Assembly (NCBI RefSeq): GCF_000263635.1
Contig: NZ_ADEV01000009.1
Location: 372,001 to 436,000 of the forward strand
Source of the DNA: Gardnerella greenwoodii 00703Dmash
Lineage (GTDB): Bacteria > Actinomycetota > Actinomycetes > Actinomycetales > Bifidobacteriaceae
Direction of reading: 5' to 3'
Length of the DNA stretch: 64,000 nt
A program made the translations under genes and the position numbers. Below are positions 1-8,283 of this stretch, in pieces (position 1 is the stretch's first letter; each line of letters opens with the position of its first letter). The notes beneath the pieces are model-generated. The model worked only from the letters and a program-made list of their open reading frames with translations. It ran no database searches and had not been told where the DNA came from.

Positions 1-1969
1 ACATATGCGTGTGAATTTGCGTAGTCGCAGCCACTGCAGAATGAACCAGGCGGAAAGCAGAAATCGCCCAATCCAAATACTTCTTATGCCAATCAGAGCG
101 ACGAAGCGGCAACTTTTCACGCAAAGCAGCCTCATCAATCTGAATCACACGAATACCAGCGCGCTCCAAATCCAACACTTCATCGCGAATAGCAAGAGCC
201 AACTGCTGAGTCTGCTCCTCGTGCGTAATATCCTCGCGAGGCCAAGACCAGTTAAGAATAGTCACCGGGCCTGTAAGCATGCCCTTAACAATATGCTTCG
301 TGCAGCTTTGAGCATAAGCGCTCCACGCCACAGTAATTGCAGACTCGCGAGAAACATCCGACCACACGATTGGAGGCTTCACGCAGCGCGTGCCATAAGA
401 CTGCACCCAAGCGTTCTTCGTAAACTTAAAGCCGCGCAAATGCTGGCCGAAATATTCAACCATATCGTTGCGCTCAAACTCGCCGTGAACAAGCACATCC
501 AAGCCAATTTGCTCCTGATGCTCAATGCACTTAGCAATACGATCTCGCATAAACTCGTCATAATCTTCGCGAGTAATTTCGCCCTTACGAAGATCAGCAC
601 GAGCGTTACGAATATCCTTAGTTTGCGGGAAGGATCCAATAGTTGTCGTTGGCAAATCCGGCAAGCCAAGAGCTTCCTTCTGCAAACGCTGACGCTCTGC
701 CCTCTCCGGAAGTCTCACAAAATCAGACTCTTTAAGATTCGCAAGACGATTAGCAACAGCAGAATCCGCTTTTACGCGTGAACCGTCGAACAAAGCCTGA
801 TTTTTAGCCAAAACGTTACTAGATTTGCGATTTTCGTCGCCTTCTGCAGAAAGATTTGCAATATCGCGAATCTCCTGCAACTTTTCAACAGCAAAAGCAA
901 AATGCTGCAACACATCCGCACCCAAAGCATCCTCACCAACAGTGCTAAAAGGCACGTGAAGAAGCGAGCAAGCAGTAGAAACAGCCACGCGATCCGTAAT
1001 ATTCTCGCGCAAAGCGTCAATAAGCCCAAGGCTTACAGCATAATCGTTGCGCCAAATATTACGGCCGTTCACAACGCCAGCAAAAAGCGTAGTATTATCA
1101 TTCACACCATAACGTTCAATTGCTGCAAGATTCTCGTCCTTGCCTTCCACCAAATCAACACCAACGCCGTCAAAACCAAGATTATTCACAGTTTCGTAAG
1201 CATCAGCAATATTGCCAAAATAAGTGTTAAGAAGAAGATTAACTTCCGCGCCCCTGGCCTCAAGCAAAGGCTTATACAAAGCTTCAAAAAGCTCCAAATC
1301 GCCTTCCTCTTTATCCAAAGCCAAATAAGGCTCATCAAACTGCAACCAAGTTGCGTGAAGCTCGCCAAAACGCTTAACAATACTCGCATAAGCGTTACTT
1401 AACGCCGAAATCACAGACTCAGTTACTTCCAACTCCTGAGCTTCAGGAGTACGAGCCAACTTCAAAAAAGTGTAAGGACCAATCAACACAGGCTTCGTTT
1501 CCAAACCCTGCGCGCGAGCCTCCAAAAACTCGTCAAAAGGCTTAGTTCCAGCCAAATGCAAGTCTTCCGGATTCTCAACTTCCGGCACAATATAGTGGTA
1601 GTTCGTAGTAAACCACTTCTTCATTGGCAAAGCCGTCACATCGCCGCGCTCACCCTGGTAGCCGCGAGCAATAGCAAACAAAGTATCCTCAGCATGCTCA
1701 AAATTCAAAGCATTATAACGCTCCGGCACAGCACCAAGCAAAATAGCAGTATCAAGCATTTGATCATAGTAGCTAAAATCGTTACTCGGGATTAAATCAA
1801 TTCCAGCTTCAGACTGCAAACGCCAATGCTTAGCGCGCAAAGACTTCGCAACATTGCGCACATCATCCAAAGAAGCATCCTGCTTCCAGTAGCGTTCAAT
1901 AATTTTCTTCAACTCGCGATCAGCGCCAATTCGCGGAAAACCAGACACCGAAGTTAAAACCGTAGACAT
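1..1969 (-). CDS. metE: Cobalamin-independent methionine synthase MetE (C-terminus beyond window)
   Basis: Transfers the methyl group of 5-methyltetrahydropteroyl-polyglutamate to homocysteine in the cytosol, the last step of methionine synthesis. The gene runs leftward off the window, so only the first 656 codons are present; the family is about 750-770 residues. The N-terminus has the family signature [14 protein letters not shown]. The visible end reads QIHTHM, so the first zinc-ligand His of the H-x-C motif is in the window and the Cys lies just past the edge. ATG at 1969 is chosen because GGAGG lies 4 nt upstream. The coding strand is open throughout. It stands alone; what follows it is outside the window. 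A pair of direct repeats lies just upstream and could be an operator. The identification is secure. Confidence 0.95.
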   Translation of the reverse strand, partial: MSTVLTSVSGFPRIGADRELKKIIERYWKQDASLDDVRNVAKSLRAKHWRLQSEAGIDLIPSNDFSYYDQMLDTAILLGAVPERYNALNFEHAEDTLFAIARGYQGERGDVTALPMKKWFTTNYHYIVPEVENPEDLHLAGTKPFDEFLEARAQGLETKPVLIGPYTFLKLARTPEAQELEVTESVISALSNAYASIVKRFGELHATWLQFDEPYLALDKEEGDLELFEALYKPLLEARGAEVNLLLNTYFGNIADAYETVNNLGFDGVGVDLVEGKDENLAAIERYGVNDNTTLFAGVVNGRNIWRNDYAVSLGLIDALRENITDRVAVSTACSLLHVPFSTVGEDALGADVLQHFAFAVEKLQEIRDIANLSAEGDENRKSSNVLAKNQALFDGSRVKADSAVANRLANLKESDFVRLPERAERQRLQKEALGLPDLPTTTIGSFPQTKDIRNARADLRKGEITREDYDEFMRDRIAKCIEHQEQIGLDVLVHGEFERNDMVEYFGQHLRGFKFTKNAWVQSYGTRCVKPPIVWSDVSRESAITVAWSAYAQSCTKHIVKGMLTGPVTILNWSWPREDITHEEQTQQLALAIRDEVLDLERAGIRVIQIDEAALREKLPLRRSDWHKKYLDWAISAFRLVHSAVAATTQIHTHM

Positions 1970-1983
1970 ACGTCCTCCAAAAA

Positions 1984-2023
1984 TTTCTTTTCGACTCACA
2001 TTTACATTTGTTTCTTTCGACTC
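1984..2023 (-). promoter_or_regulatory. Direct repeat upstream of metE (possible operator)
   Basis: On the metE strand the element GAGTCGAAAGAAA, or the same with one extra A, occurs twice about 27 nt apart, at 2011-2023 and 1984-1998, between the likely promoter area and the metE ribosome binding site. Paired direct repeats at this distance often bind a regulator. No binding protein can be named from the sequence. Confidence 0.35.
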
Positions 2024-2104
2024 GCTTTAGCCTAGCAAAGAAATGCGCGATTGGGGTCATTAAAGAACTTGGGGTGTCGTTATAAGCTTAATTTATATGC
2101 TTAA

Positions 2105-2186
2105 TTGCGTGCGGCAGCACTGATGCTAGTGTTCCTTGAACAACAGGAATCAGCGTCTGCAGAGCACTGGCGCAAAGCTACTCGAA
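2105..2186 (+). repeat. Dispersed repeat, copy 1 (related to 62919-63072)
   Basis: This stretch resembles the sequence at 62919-63072 in the same orientation. Both contain a GCAGCA-CTGATG/CTAATG-like start, then TAGTGTTC, CAACAGGAATCA, and a 36-nt unit with GTCTGCAGAGCACT and GCGCAAAGCTAC. The 36-nt unit at 2151-2186 differs at only a few positions from the middle unit of the other locus. The right edge overlaps the last codons of the SixA-like gene. The short frame it could encode is preceded by an in-frame stop, so I do not call a gene. Confidence 0.6.
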
Positions 2187-2735
2187 GGATTTGGGCGTGA
2201 GGATTGCGAGGGCCGTGGCGCCGCGCAAGCCGCAAGTTGCGAATGGACGATCAGACACAAGCACCACAACCGACGCATTAGCAAGCCCCAAACGCATCGC
2301 CCCAAGCACATCCGGATCCGAATCCGGCGAAGAAAGCCATTGCGCAGCCATCGACATCGTTGGCTCATGGCCCACAATCATCGTCGTATGAACATCGCCT
2401 CGAATAGCTTGCAACTCGTTCATAACCGATTGCATGCCGCCATCGTAAAGACTTTTGCGCGACTCAACCACAGGCGCATCACCAAAACGCTTCAACATTC
2501 GCTTCAAAGTTTGCTCAGTGCGGTTCGCGCTAGAGCACACAATATAATCCGGCACAAGCTTCAAAGACTGCAAGCCCTTCGCCATAATTTTTGCCTGCTT
2601 CAAGCCCTTATCTGTAAGTCCACGACCCCAGTCATCGCCCATTTGAGGAGCTTCCGCCTTCGCATGACGCATCAGCAACAAAACATACTTACTATGATGT
2701 GCTTTCTTCATAAGCTTTTTCATTGGTGATGCCAT
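2178..2735 (-). CDS. SixA-like histidine phosphatase
   Basis: A 185-residue cytosolic member of the histidine phosphatase (phosphoglycerate-mutase-like) superfamily. The catalytic RHA motif is at residues 23-25 (phospho-acceptor H24), a conserved Arg is at about R72 (SSANRTEQT), and the second catalytic His is H123 in VGHEPT. The RHAKAE start and short length match the SixA branch, which in other bacteria dephosphorylates phosphohistidine proteins; the substrate here cannot be read from sequence. ATG at 2735 has GGAG 6 nt upstream. It follows trmI by 9 bp on the same strand and probably ends that transcription unit. Its last codons lie in a dispersed repeat, so the C-terminus may vary between strains. 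Confidence 0.85.
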   Translation of the reverse strand: MASPMKKLMKKAHHSKYVLLLMRHAKAEAPQMGDDWGRGLTDKGLKQAKIMAKGLQSLKLVPDYIVCSSANRTEQTLKRMLKRFGDAPVVESRKSLYDGGMQSVMNELQAIRGDVHTTMIVGHEPTMSMAAQWLSSPDSDPDVLGAMRLGLANASVVVLVSDRPFATCGLRGATALAILTPKSFE

Positions 2736-2744
2736 AATGATCTC

Positions 2745-3854
2745 CTACTTAGCCTGACTATGCTCTATTTTTTGAGATTGCGAATCTTGCGGCAATTGCG
2801 CAAGCTGCACGTCTAAATCGCGCAAAACTTTACGAAGCTTACGATCCGAAATATCGCGCAAAGACAAGTCTTCCAACTGCTCAGCGCGCTCTTCGGCTGT
2901 CATATCGTCAATATCGCTCACAGTGTCTTTAGTGCCATGCTCGCGCTTCTTCAAAGCGCTAAAACCTTCAGCCATTGCGCGCGAAACAATCAAAAATCCA
3001 GTGTGACCAATCATCGCGTGATCCGGTCGCACAGCCAAACCTTGAGCTTTCCAAGTTCGCTCCAAGGTTTCCTGAATCTCCGGCTCGGTCCACACGCCGC
3101 TTTCTCGCAAAGCTTCAGCCATTCGAGACATTTGCGTCGTAGTCGTCACATACGCAATAAGCACGCCTCCCGGCACAATAACGCGATGCGCTTGTTCAAG
3201 TCGATTCCAAGGGTCGAGCATGTCTAGCATAATGCGGTCAACGCTGTGCGCGTCTAAAGTTTTTGCAACCGAATCAAAATCGCCGGTAAGCAAATTCCAC
3301 CACTCTGGGCGCTTTCCGTAGTACAAAGTTGCGTTAGACTCGGCAATTCGCGCAAAATCCGGGCGAAGCTCAATCGTCGTAAGCTTTCCGCACTCCCCAA
3401 CTGCGTCCAAAAGACTTAAGCTCATAGCTCCAGAGCCAGCGCCCGACTCCAAAACGCGCATTCCGGAGCGAATATCTCCTAAAGCGATTACTTGCGCAAT
3501 ATCTTTCGGATACATAATTTGCGCGCCTCTAGGCATAGAAAGCACGTAGTCAACCATGCGAGGTCGCATAACTACATAATCCCAGCCACCAATAGCGCGA
3601 GCTGCTTTCCAAGGTTTATTAGACGATTTAGAAGGATCTAAAATAGTTTTCGAAGATTCGCGCTTTGCGCTAACAGTAGTAATTACAACGCCTTCGCTTT
3701 GACCAATCACGTCGTCGTGACAAATAAGACCGTGCTCAGTTTGCGTAACACCGCCTGCAACAAGCTGTGCAGTAATTCGCTTATCTTTACGATCGGTGAA
3801 TTGAATCTTCTCACCTACTCGTAATACTCCACTACGCGAATTAACTGACTGCAC
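2745..3854 (-). CDS. trmI: tRNA (adenine-58-N1)-methyltransferase TrmI
   Basis: An S-adenosylmethionine-dependent enzyme that methylates N1 of A58 in the T-loop of tRNA. The protein has a small N-terminal barrel-like domain, then a Rossmann fold with the SAM-binding loop VLESGAGSGAMS near residue 135. The motif MLDMLDPWN, and the phrase RPRMVDYVLSMPRGAQIMYPKD before the Rossmann fold, are typical of TrmI. The C-terminal 70 residues are charged and probably disordered. An upstream GTG at 3866 is also in frame, but GTG at 3854 has GAGG 6 nt upstream, so I prefer it. It lies downstream of tsaD and close to the SixA-like gene, in a leftward run of tRNA-modification genes. Confidence 0.9.
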   Translation of the reverse strand: MQSVNSRSGVLRVGEKIQFTDRKDKRITAQLVAGGVTQTEHGLICHDDVIGQSEGVVITTVSAKRESSKTILDPSKSSNKPWKAARAIGGWDYVVMRPRMVDYVLSMPRGAQIMYPKDIAQVIALGDIRSGMRVLESGAGSGAMSLSLLDAVGECGKLTTIELRPDFARIAESNATLYYGKRPEWWNLLTGDFDSVAKTLDAHSVDRIMLDMLDPWNRLEQAHRVIVPGGVLIAYVTTTTQMSRMAEALRESGVWTEPEIQETLERTWKAQGLAVRPDHAMIGHTGFLIVSRAMAEGFSALKKREHGTKDTVSDIDDMTAEERAEQLEDLSLRDISDRKLRKVLRDLDVQLAQLPQDSQSQKIEHSQAK

Positions 3855-3866
3855 AAAACACCTCAC

Positions 3867-3935
3867 TTATTTTTAGAGCGACTTTTTAGAGCACGATTTT
3901 TATCACGACTTTTTAGCGCAACTTTTATTATTTCT
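3867..3935. repeat. Degenerate 12-15 nt tandem repeat between tsaD and trmI
   Basis: Units built around ACTTTTTAGAGC and ACGATTTTTATC recur about five times with small changes (at 3875-3935). The stretch fills almost the whole gap between the tsaD stop and the trmI start and has no coding sense. Confidence 0.6.
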
Positions 3936-3939
3936 ACTA

Positions 3940-4983
3940 TTATAAACTCACCGTTGTAAGCGGCATAGCAGAATCGATTGCAAAATCTGGAGCAGAAGGG
4001 CGAACCCCTGCTTCCACCAAATTCACGCCAAGCATTGCAACCATTGCACCGTTATCCGTGCAAAGCTTAAGCTCCGGCAAACGCACTTCAATTCCATGCT
4101 CTTTGCCGCAAGCCAACAAATGCTCACGGAGCTGCGAATTAGCGGAGAAGCCGCCGCCAATCATAAGAGTTTTAGAACCATACTGCTCGCAGCCCATCAT
4201 AGCTTTTCTGGAAAGCACTTCCGCCACAGAATTAGCCAAAGAAGCGCACACGTCGTCAACTGGAATTTCAAGACCTTGAGCCTCACGAGCTTCAACCCAG
4301 CGAGCAACAGCAGTTTTTACACCCGAGAAGCTGAAATCGTAAGGATGCTCTTTGCCGGAACGACCTTGTGTTAATCCTTGCGGAACTTTCAAAGTATCCG
4401 GATTTCCAAGCCTTCCATGCCTATCAATATGAGGGCCACCCGGGTATGGGAATCCAAGCAAGCGCGCAACTTTATCGAAGCACTCGCCGGCAGCATCGTC
4501 CAAAGTTGTGCCAACAACGTCAATACTTCTAGCAATATCGTTCACGTGAAGAAGCGAAGTGTGGCCGCCGGAAACAATTAAAGCCAGCACATCTTCCGGC
4601 ACGTCACCAAATTGCAACTGCGTTACTGCAATATGCCCGATTACGTGGTTAATACCATAAATTGGCTTATTTGCAGCCCAAGCCAAGGCTTTAGCTCCCG
4701 AAACTCCCACAGCCAAGCAGCCAGCTAAACCAGGGCCTGCACTTACTGCAATTGCATCAACATCGCTTAAATCCATGTTTGCGTCTTCTAAAGCTTTAGA
4801 AACAACCGGCACAAAAGCTTCGGCGTGAGCACGAGAAGCAATTTCTGGAATTACGCCACCGTAGCGCGCGTGCTCCTGCATTGAAGATGCCACCACATTT
4901 GACACCAGCGTGCGTCCGCGCACAATAGCTGCGGCCGTTTCGTCGCAAGTTGATTCAATTCCCAATACGATTGCTTCGCTCAT
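3940..4983 (-). CDS. tsaD: tRNA N6-adenosine threonylcarbamoyltransferase TsaD
   Basis: The catalytic subunit of the t6A complex: it moves the threonylcarbamoyl group from threonylcarbamoyl-AMP to A37 of ANN-decoding tRNAs, working with TsaB and TsaE. The 347-residue length is normal. The N-terminus GIESTCDETAAAI is the ASKHA ATP-binding signature. The metal ligands are H113 and H117 in INHVIGH, and SGGHTSL and DDAAGECFDK are further family motifs. ATG at 4983 is preceded by GAGGA inside a threefold repeat of the ribosome binding site. Neighbours tsaE, tsaB and rimI are the other members of the usual cluster. Confidence 0.97.
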   Translation of the reverse strand: MSEAIVLGIESTCDETAAAIVRGRTLVSNVVASSMQEHARYGGVIPEIASRAHAEAFVPVVSKALEDANMDLSDVDAIAVSAGPGLAGCLAVGVSGAKALAWAANKPIYGINHVIGHIAVTQLQFGDVPEDVLALIVSGGHTSLLHVNDIARSIDVVGTTLDDAAGECFDKVARLLGFPYPGGPHIDRHGRLGNPDTLKVPQGLTQGRSGKEHPYDFSFSGVKTAVARWVEAREAQGLEIPVDDVCASLANSVAEVLSRKAMMGCEQYGSKTLMIGGGFSANSQLREHLLACGKEHGIEVRLPELKLCTDNGAMVAMLGVNLVEAGVRPSAPDFAIDSAMPLTTVSL

Positions 4984-5013
4984 TTTATTCCTCTTTATTC
5001 CTCGTTATTCCTC
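4984..5013 (-). repeat. Three tandem copies of a ribosome-binding-site unit before tsaD
   Basis: On the gene strand the 10-nt unit GAGGAATAAA (first copy GAGGAATAAC) occurs three times in direct succession at 5013-4984 and runs straight into the tsaD ATG. Each unit carries a usable GAGGA. The rimI stop codon lies inside the first copy. Confidence 0.8.
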
Positions 5014-5535
5014 AGTTCCGTTATTTTTTGCGGTTAGATCAGCGCACATTGTGTACGCATCCACGCCTTCTGGCTGATAGTAACGTTTTCGCAAACCCAT
5101 TTTCTTAAAACCAAAGCGATTATACAGCGCGAGCGCAGGAACATTGTCAACTCGCACTTCCAGAAGCATGCGTTTGGCACCAATTTTTTCTGCGGTTTTG
5201 ATCATAGTTGATAAAAGTTCCGCCGCTAAGCCTTTTCTTTGATATTTTTTCGCAACGCCAATTGTCATTATTTGCGCATCATCGCCGTCAAACCAGTAGC
5301 CAGCATACCCGCATAACGTATGCGTATTTTCGTCGATTTGAGCGTAATACGCGCGCATAGGAGCTTGCAATTCTTGCGAAATCATGCTTTCATTCCACGA
5401 GCCTTTTCCAAATAAGTCAGCTTCAATATGAGCTATTTTTTGCGCTAACTCATCGCAAGTAAAATCGCACTTAGGAACTATATTGCAATTCTCGGCTACT
5501 GCTGGAAATTTAGAACGCGTTATATCAACAATCAT
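5005..5535 (-). CDS. rimI: Ribosomal protein S18-alanine N-acetyltransferase RimI
   Basis: A GNAT acetyltransferase of 176 residues, placed between tsaB and tsaD as in many bacteria. RimI acetylates the N-terminal Ala of ribosomal protein S18. The acetyl-CoA-binding loop is seen as IMTIGVAKKYQRKGLAAELL (motif A, R/Q-x-x-G-x-A) near residue 90-110, followed by LEVRVDNVPALALYNRFGF, the typical GNAT motif B with the N and Y residues of RimI. About 35 N-terminal residues are longer than in compact RimI proteins. The ATG at 5535 has only a weak ribosome binding site (GAGT). The identification rests on motif and context together. Confidence 0.88.
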   Translation of the reverse strand: MIVDITRSKFPAVAENCNIVPKCDFTCDELAQKIAHIEADLFGKGSWNESMISQELQAPMRAYYAQIDENTHTLCGYAGYWFDGDDAQIMTIGVAKKYQRKGLAAELLSTMIKTAEKIGAKRMLLEVRVDNVPALALYNRFGFKKMGLRKRYYQPEGVDAYTMCADLTAKNNGTEE

Positions 5536-5560
5536 AATTACTCAAATCGTTAAAACGCTT

Positions 5561-6421
5561 CTATTTTTCTTTTGCCTTATTCGCTTCGCCAGATCCAAGC
5601 ACATGCTTAAGCGGATTTGGTACAGACACGTCCGGGCGGCGCAAATACAGCGGTTCAACAGCTTTTACGTGCTCATCTTTATTGGAGCAATTCTCAGCGC
5701 AATTCTCAGCGCATTCTAAAGCGCACTGTTCGAAAATTTGCAAACCTTTAACACCCAAGTCAAGCGCGCAAACTTCTGCAATAACGCCAACGTGAGCAAT
5801 ATTTCGCCAGTCTTCAACGTACTTTTTAGCACCATGACCGAGCACATCCACGCAATGATTTTCGCTAGTTTCGCTCGCTAAATACTCGTTCACACGAGAC
5901 ACAACATTTTGCGGATAGTCAATATCCATATTTATTAGCGCATTTCCTTCGCAGTCGTACAAACACATGTATACTTGGCGGCGGCGCGCATCGTTTAGCG
6001 AAAGCACGTAGTGATGAACAGTAGACTCGCAAGACTCGCAAGAATCAGCGTCATTCGGAATATTTAGTAGCAAATCCTTGCAAATAACGCCATTTTTGCG
6101 CGCTTCTTCAAACGCACCAGAGCGCATCATCAAACTTTGAGGAAGAAGACTATCACACCCCAAAATTTCAGCATTATTTGCAAACGCAATCGCTTTTGCT
6201 GCAACTAATCCTGCGCGAAGACCTGTAAAAGGAGCAGGGCCTACTCCCACAACCACGCGATCAATATCCGAAGGCTTGAGTCCTGCATTTTCCACGACTT
6301 TTGCAATATTTACTTGCAAACGCTCTACGTGAGTGCGAGAATCTGTTTCAACAATCGGCTCATGGCCCACAATTCCAACAGTAGAGCCAAATGATGTGTC
6401 AATAATCAGCGTATTACTCAT
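5561..6421 (-). CDS. tsaB: tRNA threonylcarbamoyladenosine biosynthesis protein TsaB
   Basis: The non-catalytic ASKHA-fold partner that holds TsaD and TsaE together in the t6A-forming complex. The N-terminus reads LIIDTSFGSTVGIV, and VVGVGPAPFTGLRAG is the hallmark TsaB motif near residue 65-80. The C-terminus ends in PLYLRRPDV, also typical. A Cys/Glu/Asn-rich insertion (ALECAENCAENCSNKDE) lies shortly before that end. Two ATGs are close together; the one at 6421 has AAGGA at 6 nt, whereas the one at 6427 directly abuts the AAGGA, so 6421 is preferred. It sits between tsaE and rimI. Confidence 0.93.
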   Translation of the reverse strand: MSNTLIIDTSFGSTVGIVGHEPIVETDSRTHVERLQVNIAKVVENAGLKPSDIDRVVVGVGPAPFTGLRAGLVAAKAIAFANNAEILGCDSLLPQSLMMRSGAFEEARKNGVICKDLLLNIPNDADSCESCESTVHHYVLSLNDARRRQVYMCLYDCEGNALINMDIDYPQNVVSRVNEYLASETSENHCVDVLGHGAKKYVEDWRNIAHVGVIAEVCALDLGVKGLQIFEQCALECAENCAENCSNKDEHVKAVEPLYLRRPDVSVPNPLKHVLGSGEANKAKEK

Positions 6422-6478
6422 GTTCATTCCTTAACAAAACGTACCCAATCAGCTTACTCGCTTACCACAACTTGATTT

Positions 6479-6550
6479 ATTTGCAGCGATATTTACAGCG
6501 TTATTTATTGCGATATTTGCCGCGATATTTGCCGCAATATTTGCCGCGAT
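6479..6550. repeat. Six tandem 12-nt units between tsaE and tsaB
   Basis: Six consecutive 12-nt units with consensus ATTTGCCGCGAT, at 6479, 6491, 6503, 6515, 6527 and 6539. The last three differ by at most one base; the first three are more diverged. The repeat occupies most of the 138-bp gap between the tsaE stop and the tsaB start and leaves little room for a separate promoter. Confidence 0.85.
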
Positions 6551-6559
6551 ATTTTTTAA

Positions 6560-7132
6560 TTACAATTTTGCAAGTCGATTAAGCCAATCCTTGCCAACAG
6601 CTTTCAAAGTTACGATTCGCTCACCATCGCTAGTAAAATCATCTACTTGCGAAGAATCAATAGGCCTTGCAATATGAACCTCTAAGCGCTCAGATGCCAG
6701 CACTCCAGCCATTTGCTCACCCCACTCCATAAGCACAACAGTGCCATCTCCTGGCTCTTCCAAAGCTTCATCAAGACCCAAAGATTCAAGCTCGTCAAGC
6801 AAACGCGAAACAGTATCTTGACCCGGAGCAAAATTCTCACCACCCAAACGGTAAGCGTCAACGTGAATTAAAGTTGCAGGCTTACCATCCGCAAAAGTGC
6901 CGTGCAATTCGCGCGCAATCGTAAAAGTTGGAGACACAATCGGCTCGCTAATTGAAAGACCTGCTCCAAAACCTTGTGCGAACGTTGTTTTTCCAGCTCC
7001 AAGAGGGCCCGAAAGCAGCAGAACGTCACCTTCTTTAACAAGTTTTGCCACAGATTCACCAAGCTCGCGCATATTAGTATCCGTAGGCACAGTACGCACT
7101 TTTTGCTGTTCCAACACAATTTGTTCTGTCAT
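6560..7132 (-). CDS. tsaE: tRNA threonylcarbamoyladenosine biosynthesis ATPase TsaE
   Basis: A small P-loop ATPase that drives turnover of the TsaB-TsaD complex in t6A formation. The Walker A motif GPLGAGKTT starts about residue 42 counted from the chosen start, followed by PTFTI (the switch-like threonine motif of TsaE), HVDAYRL and VLMEWGEQ (Walker B-like), all in the family order. There is a short insertion around LGGENFAPGQDTVSRLL compared with the minimal 150-residue TsaE. An in-frame GTG lies at 7141; neither start has a strong ribosome binding site, and ATG 7132 is taken by codon preference. It starts the tsaE-tsaB-rimI-tsaD run. Confidence 0.93.
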   Translation of the reverse strand: MTEQIVLEQQKVRTVPTDTNMRELGESVAKLVKEGDVLLLSGPLGAGKTTFAQGFGAGLSISEPIVSPTFTIARELHGTFADGKPATLIHVDAYRLGGENFAPGQDTVSRLLDELESLGLDEALEEPGDGTVVLMEWGEQMAGVLASERLEVHIARPIDSSQVDDFTSDGERIVTLKAVGKDWLNRLAKL

Positions 7133-7156
7133 TCTTAACACAATCTTTCACACAAT

Positions 7157-7226
7157 ATTTTTAATTTAAGATTTTTAATTTAAGACTTCAAATTTACAAT
7201 TTTTAATTTACGTTTTTTAATTTCCT
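7157..7226. repeat. Five tandem 14-nt units between holA and tsaE
   Basis: Units of consensus ATTTTTAATTTAAG begin at 7157, 7171, 7185, 7199 and 7213; the first two are identical. The fifth unit runs into the end of holA, so the holA stop codon is inside the repeat. The sequence differs from the 12-nt repeat of the neighbouring spacer. Confidence 0.8.
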
Positions 7227-8215
7227 TTAGACGCAATTATCATAATGCATTTTTCAAGCGCGTAATTCGCGTCGCTAGATCCGCCTTTGCACTGCTCATC
7301 CGCCCAAGCTAAAGCTTGTAAACTTTTAGAAACTCCAGCGCTACTCCATCCTGCAAGCTGACGCATTGCCATTTTCATCGCCCACGGATTTGCTTTTGCT
7401 TCCGCACTAGAAATTGTGCCGTTACGAACTGCCATTGCGAGCGCAATTAAACGAACTTTTGAAGCCAAAGCGCCGATTAACGCTATAGGATCAACTCCTT
7501 GCGCAACTGCAGTTCTTGCAGAAAGCACTGCAGAACCTAAGTGACCTGTAACAGCTTTATCTGCCACAAAAAAGCCGGTAACTTGCGGATCTGCAATCAA
7601 GTATCGGTCAACAATATTAAGAGTTATTGGATTATCGTCATAGTCGAAGCATAATTGCGAGCACAATGCTGCAAGCTCGCCTGTTTTTCCACCCAAAACT
7701 GCCACAAGTCGTTGGGCAGCTTGAGGCTCAACACTTCGATTGTGACGATCAAATATGCTCATAACAAAGTTGAGTTTTGCATCGTCTTTTTTAAGATCCG
7801 GCACTGTGATTGTTTGAGCACCAGCTTTTGTAAGACGCGTAACAATAGATTTTCCTTTAAGACCGCCTTCATGGCGAGCAATAACCCAGCTTAAAGAAGA
7901 TTCTTCAAAATTATTTTCGTTATTTTGCGCTTGTTGGCAGAATTTTTCAATCGCTTCTACTAAAGACTCATCCGCACTTTGCAAATCGTCAATAATAACA
8001 ATTGTACCGTCACCAAAAAGCGAAGGGCCAACAGCTTCTTCAAACGCATACTTGTCTGCAGACGAAGCGTCAAGCTCAATAATTTCAGCATCCGGAGCAT
8101 TCTTCTGTATTTTTTCTCGCAAAGTTCGAGCATTAAGATTGTTTAAATAAGCATCCCCGCCAACTACAAGAGTCACCAGCATAATACGTTGTGCGCGATT
8201 ATTACTTGCTGCCAT
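7217..8215 (-). CDS. holA: DNA polymerase III subunit delta
   Basis: The clamp-loader delta subunit, which opens the beta sliding clamp at replication forks. After the start the protein reads MAASNNRAQRIMLVTLVVGGDAY, then LFGDGTIVIIDDLQ (the degenerate AAA+ core), and SSLSWVIARHEGGLKGKSIV, as in HolA proteins of related actinobacteria. The C-terminal collar domain follows (SAVLSARTAVAQGVDPIALIGAL with the usual alpha-helical pattern). ATG at 8215 has AAGGAG 4 nt upstream, so the longer open frame to 8236 is not used. Position directly after comEA-comEC is common in bacteria. Confidence 0.9.
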   Translation of the reverse strand: MAASNNRAQRIMLVTLVVGGDAYLNNLNARTLREKIQKNAPDAEIIELDASSADKYAFEEAVGPSLFGDGTIVIIDDLQSADESLVEAIEKFCQQAQNNENNFEESSLSWVIARHEGGLKGKSIVTRLTKAGAQTITVPDLKKDDAKLNFVMSIFDRHNRSVEPQAAQRLVAVLGGKTGELAALCSQLCFDYDDNPITLNIVDRYLIADPQVTGFFVADKAVTGHLGSAVLSARTAVAQGVDPIALIGALASKVRLIALAMAVRNGTISSAEAKANPWAMKMAMRQLAGWSSAGVSKSLQALAWADEQCKGGSSDANYALEKCIMIIASKGN

Positions 8216-8283
8216 AATGCTCCTTAAACAAACCAACTTTAACCATCATAATATTCCTCTCGAATATGCGTGCGTGTTTAGTA

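Noticed and set aside
5-1795. Several long plus-strand frames in the first 1.8 kb
   Set aside because: They are antisense to metE, which reads through as a complete conserved protein on the minus strand.
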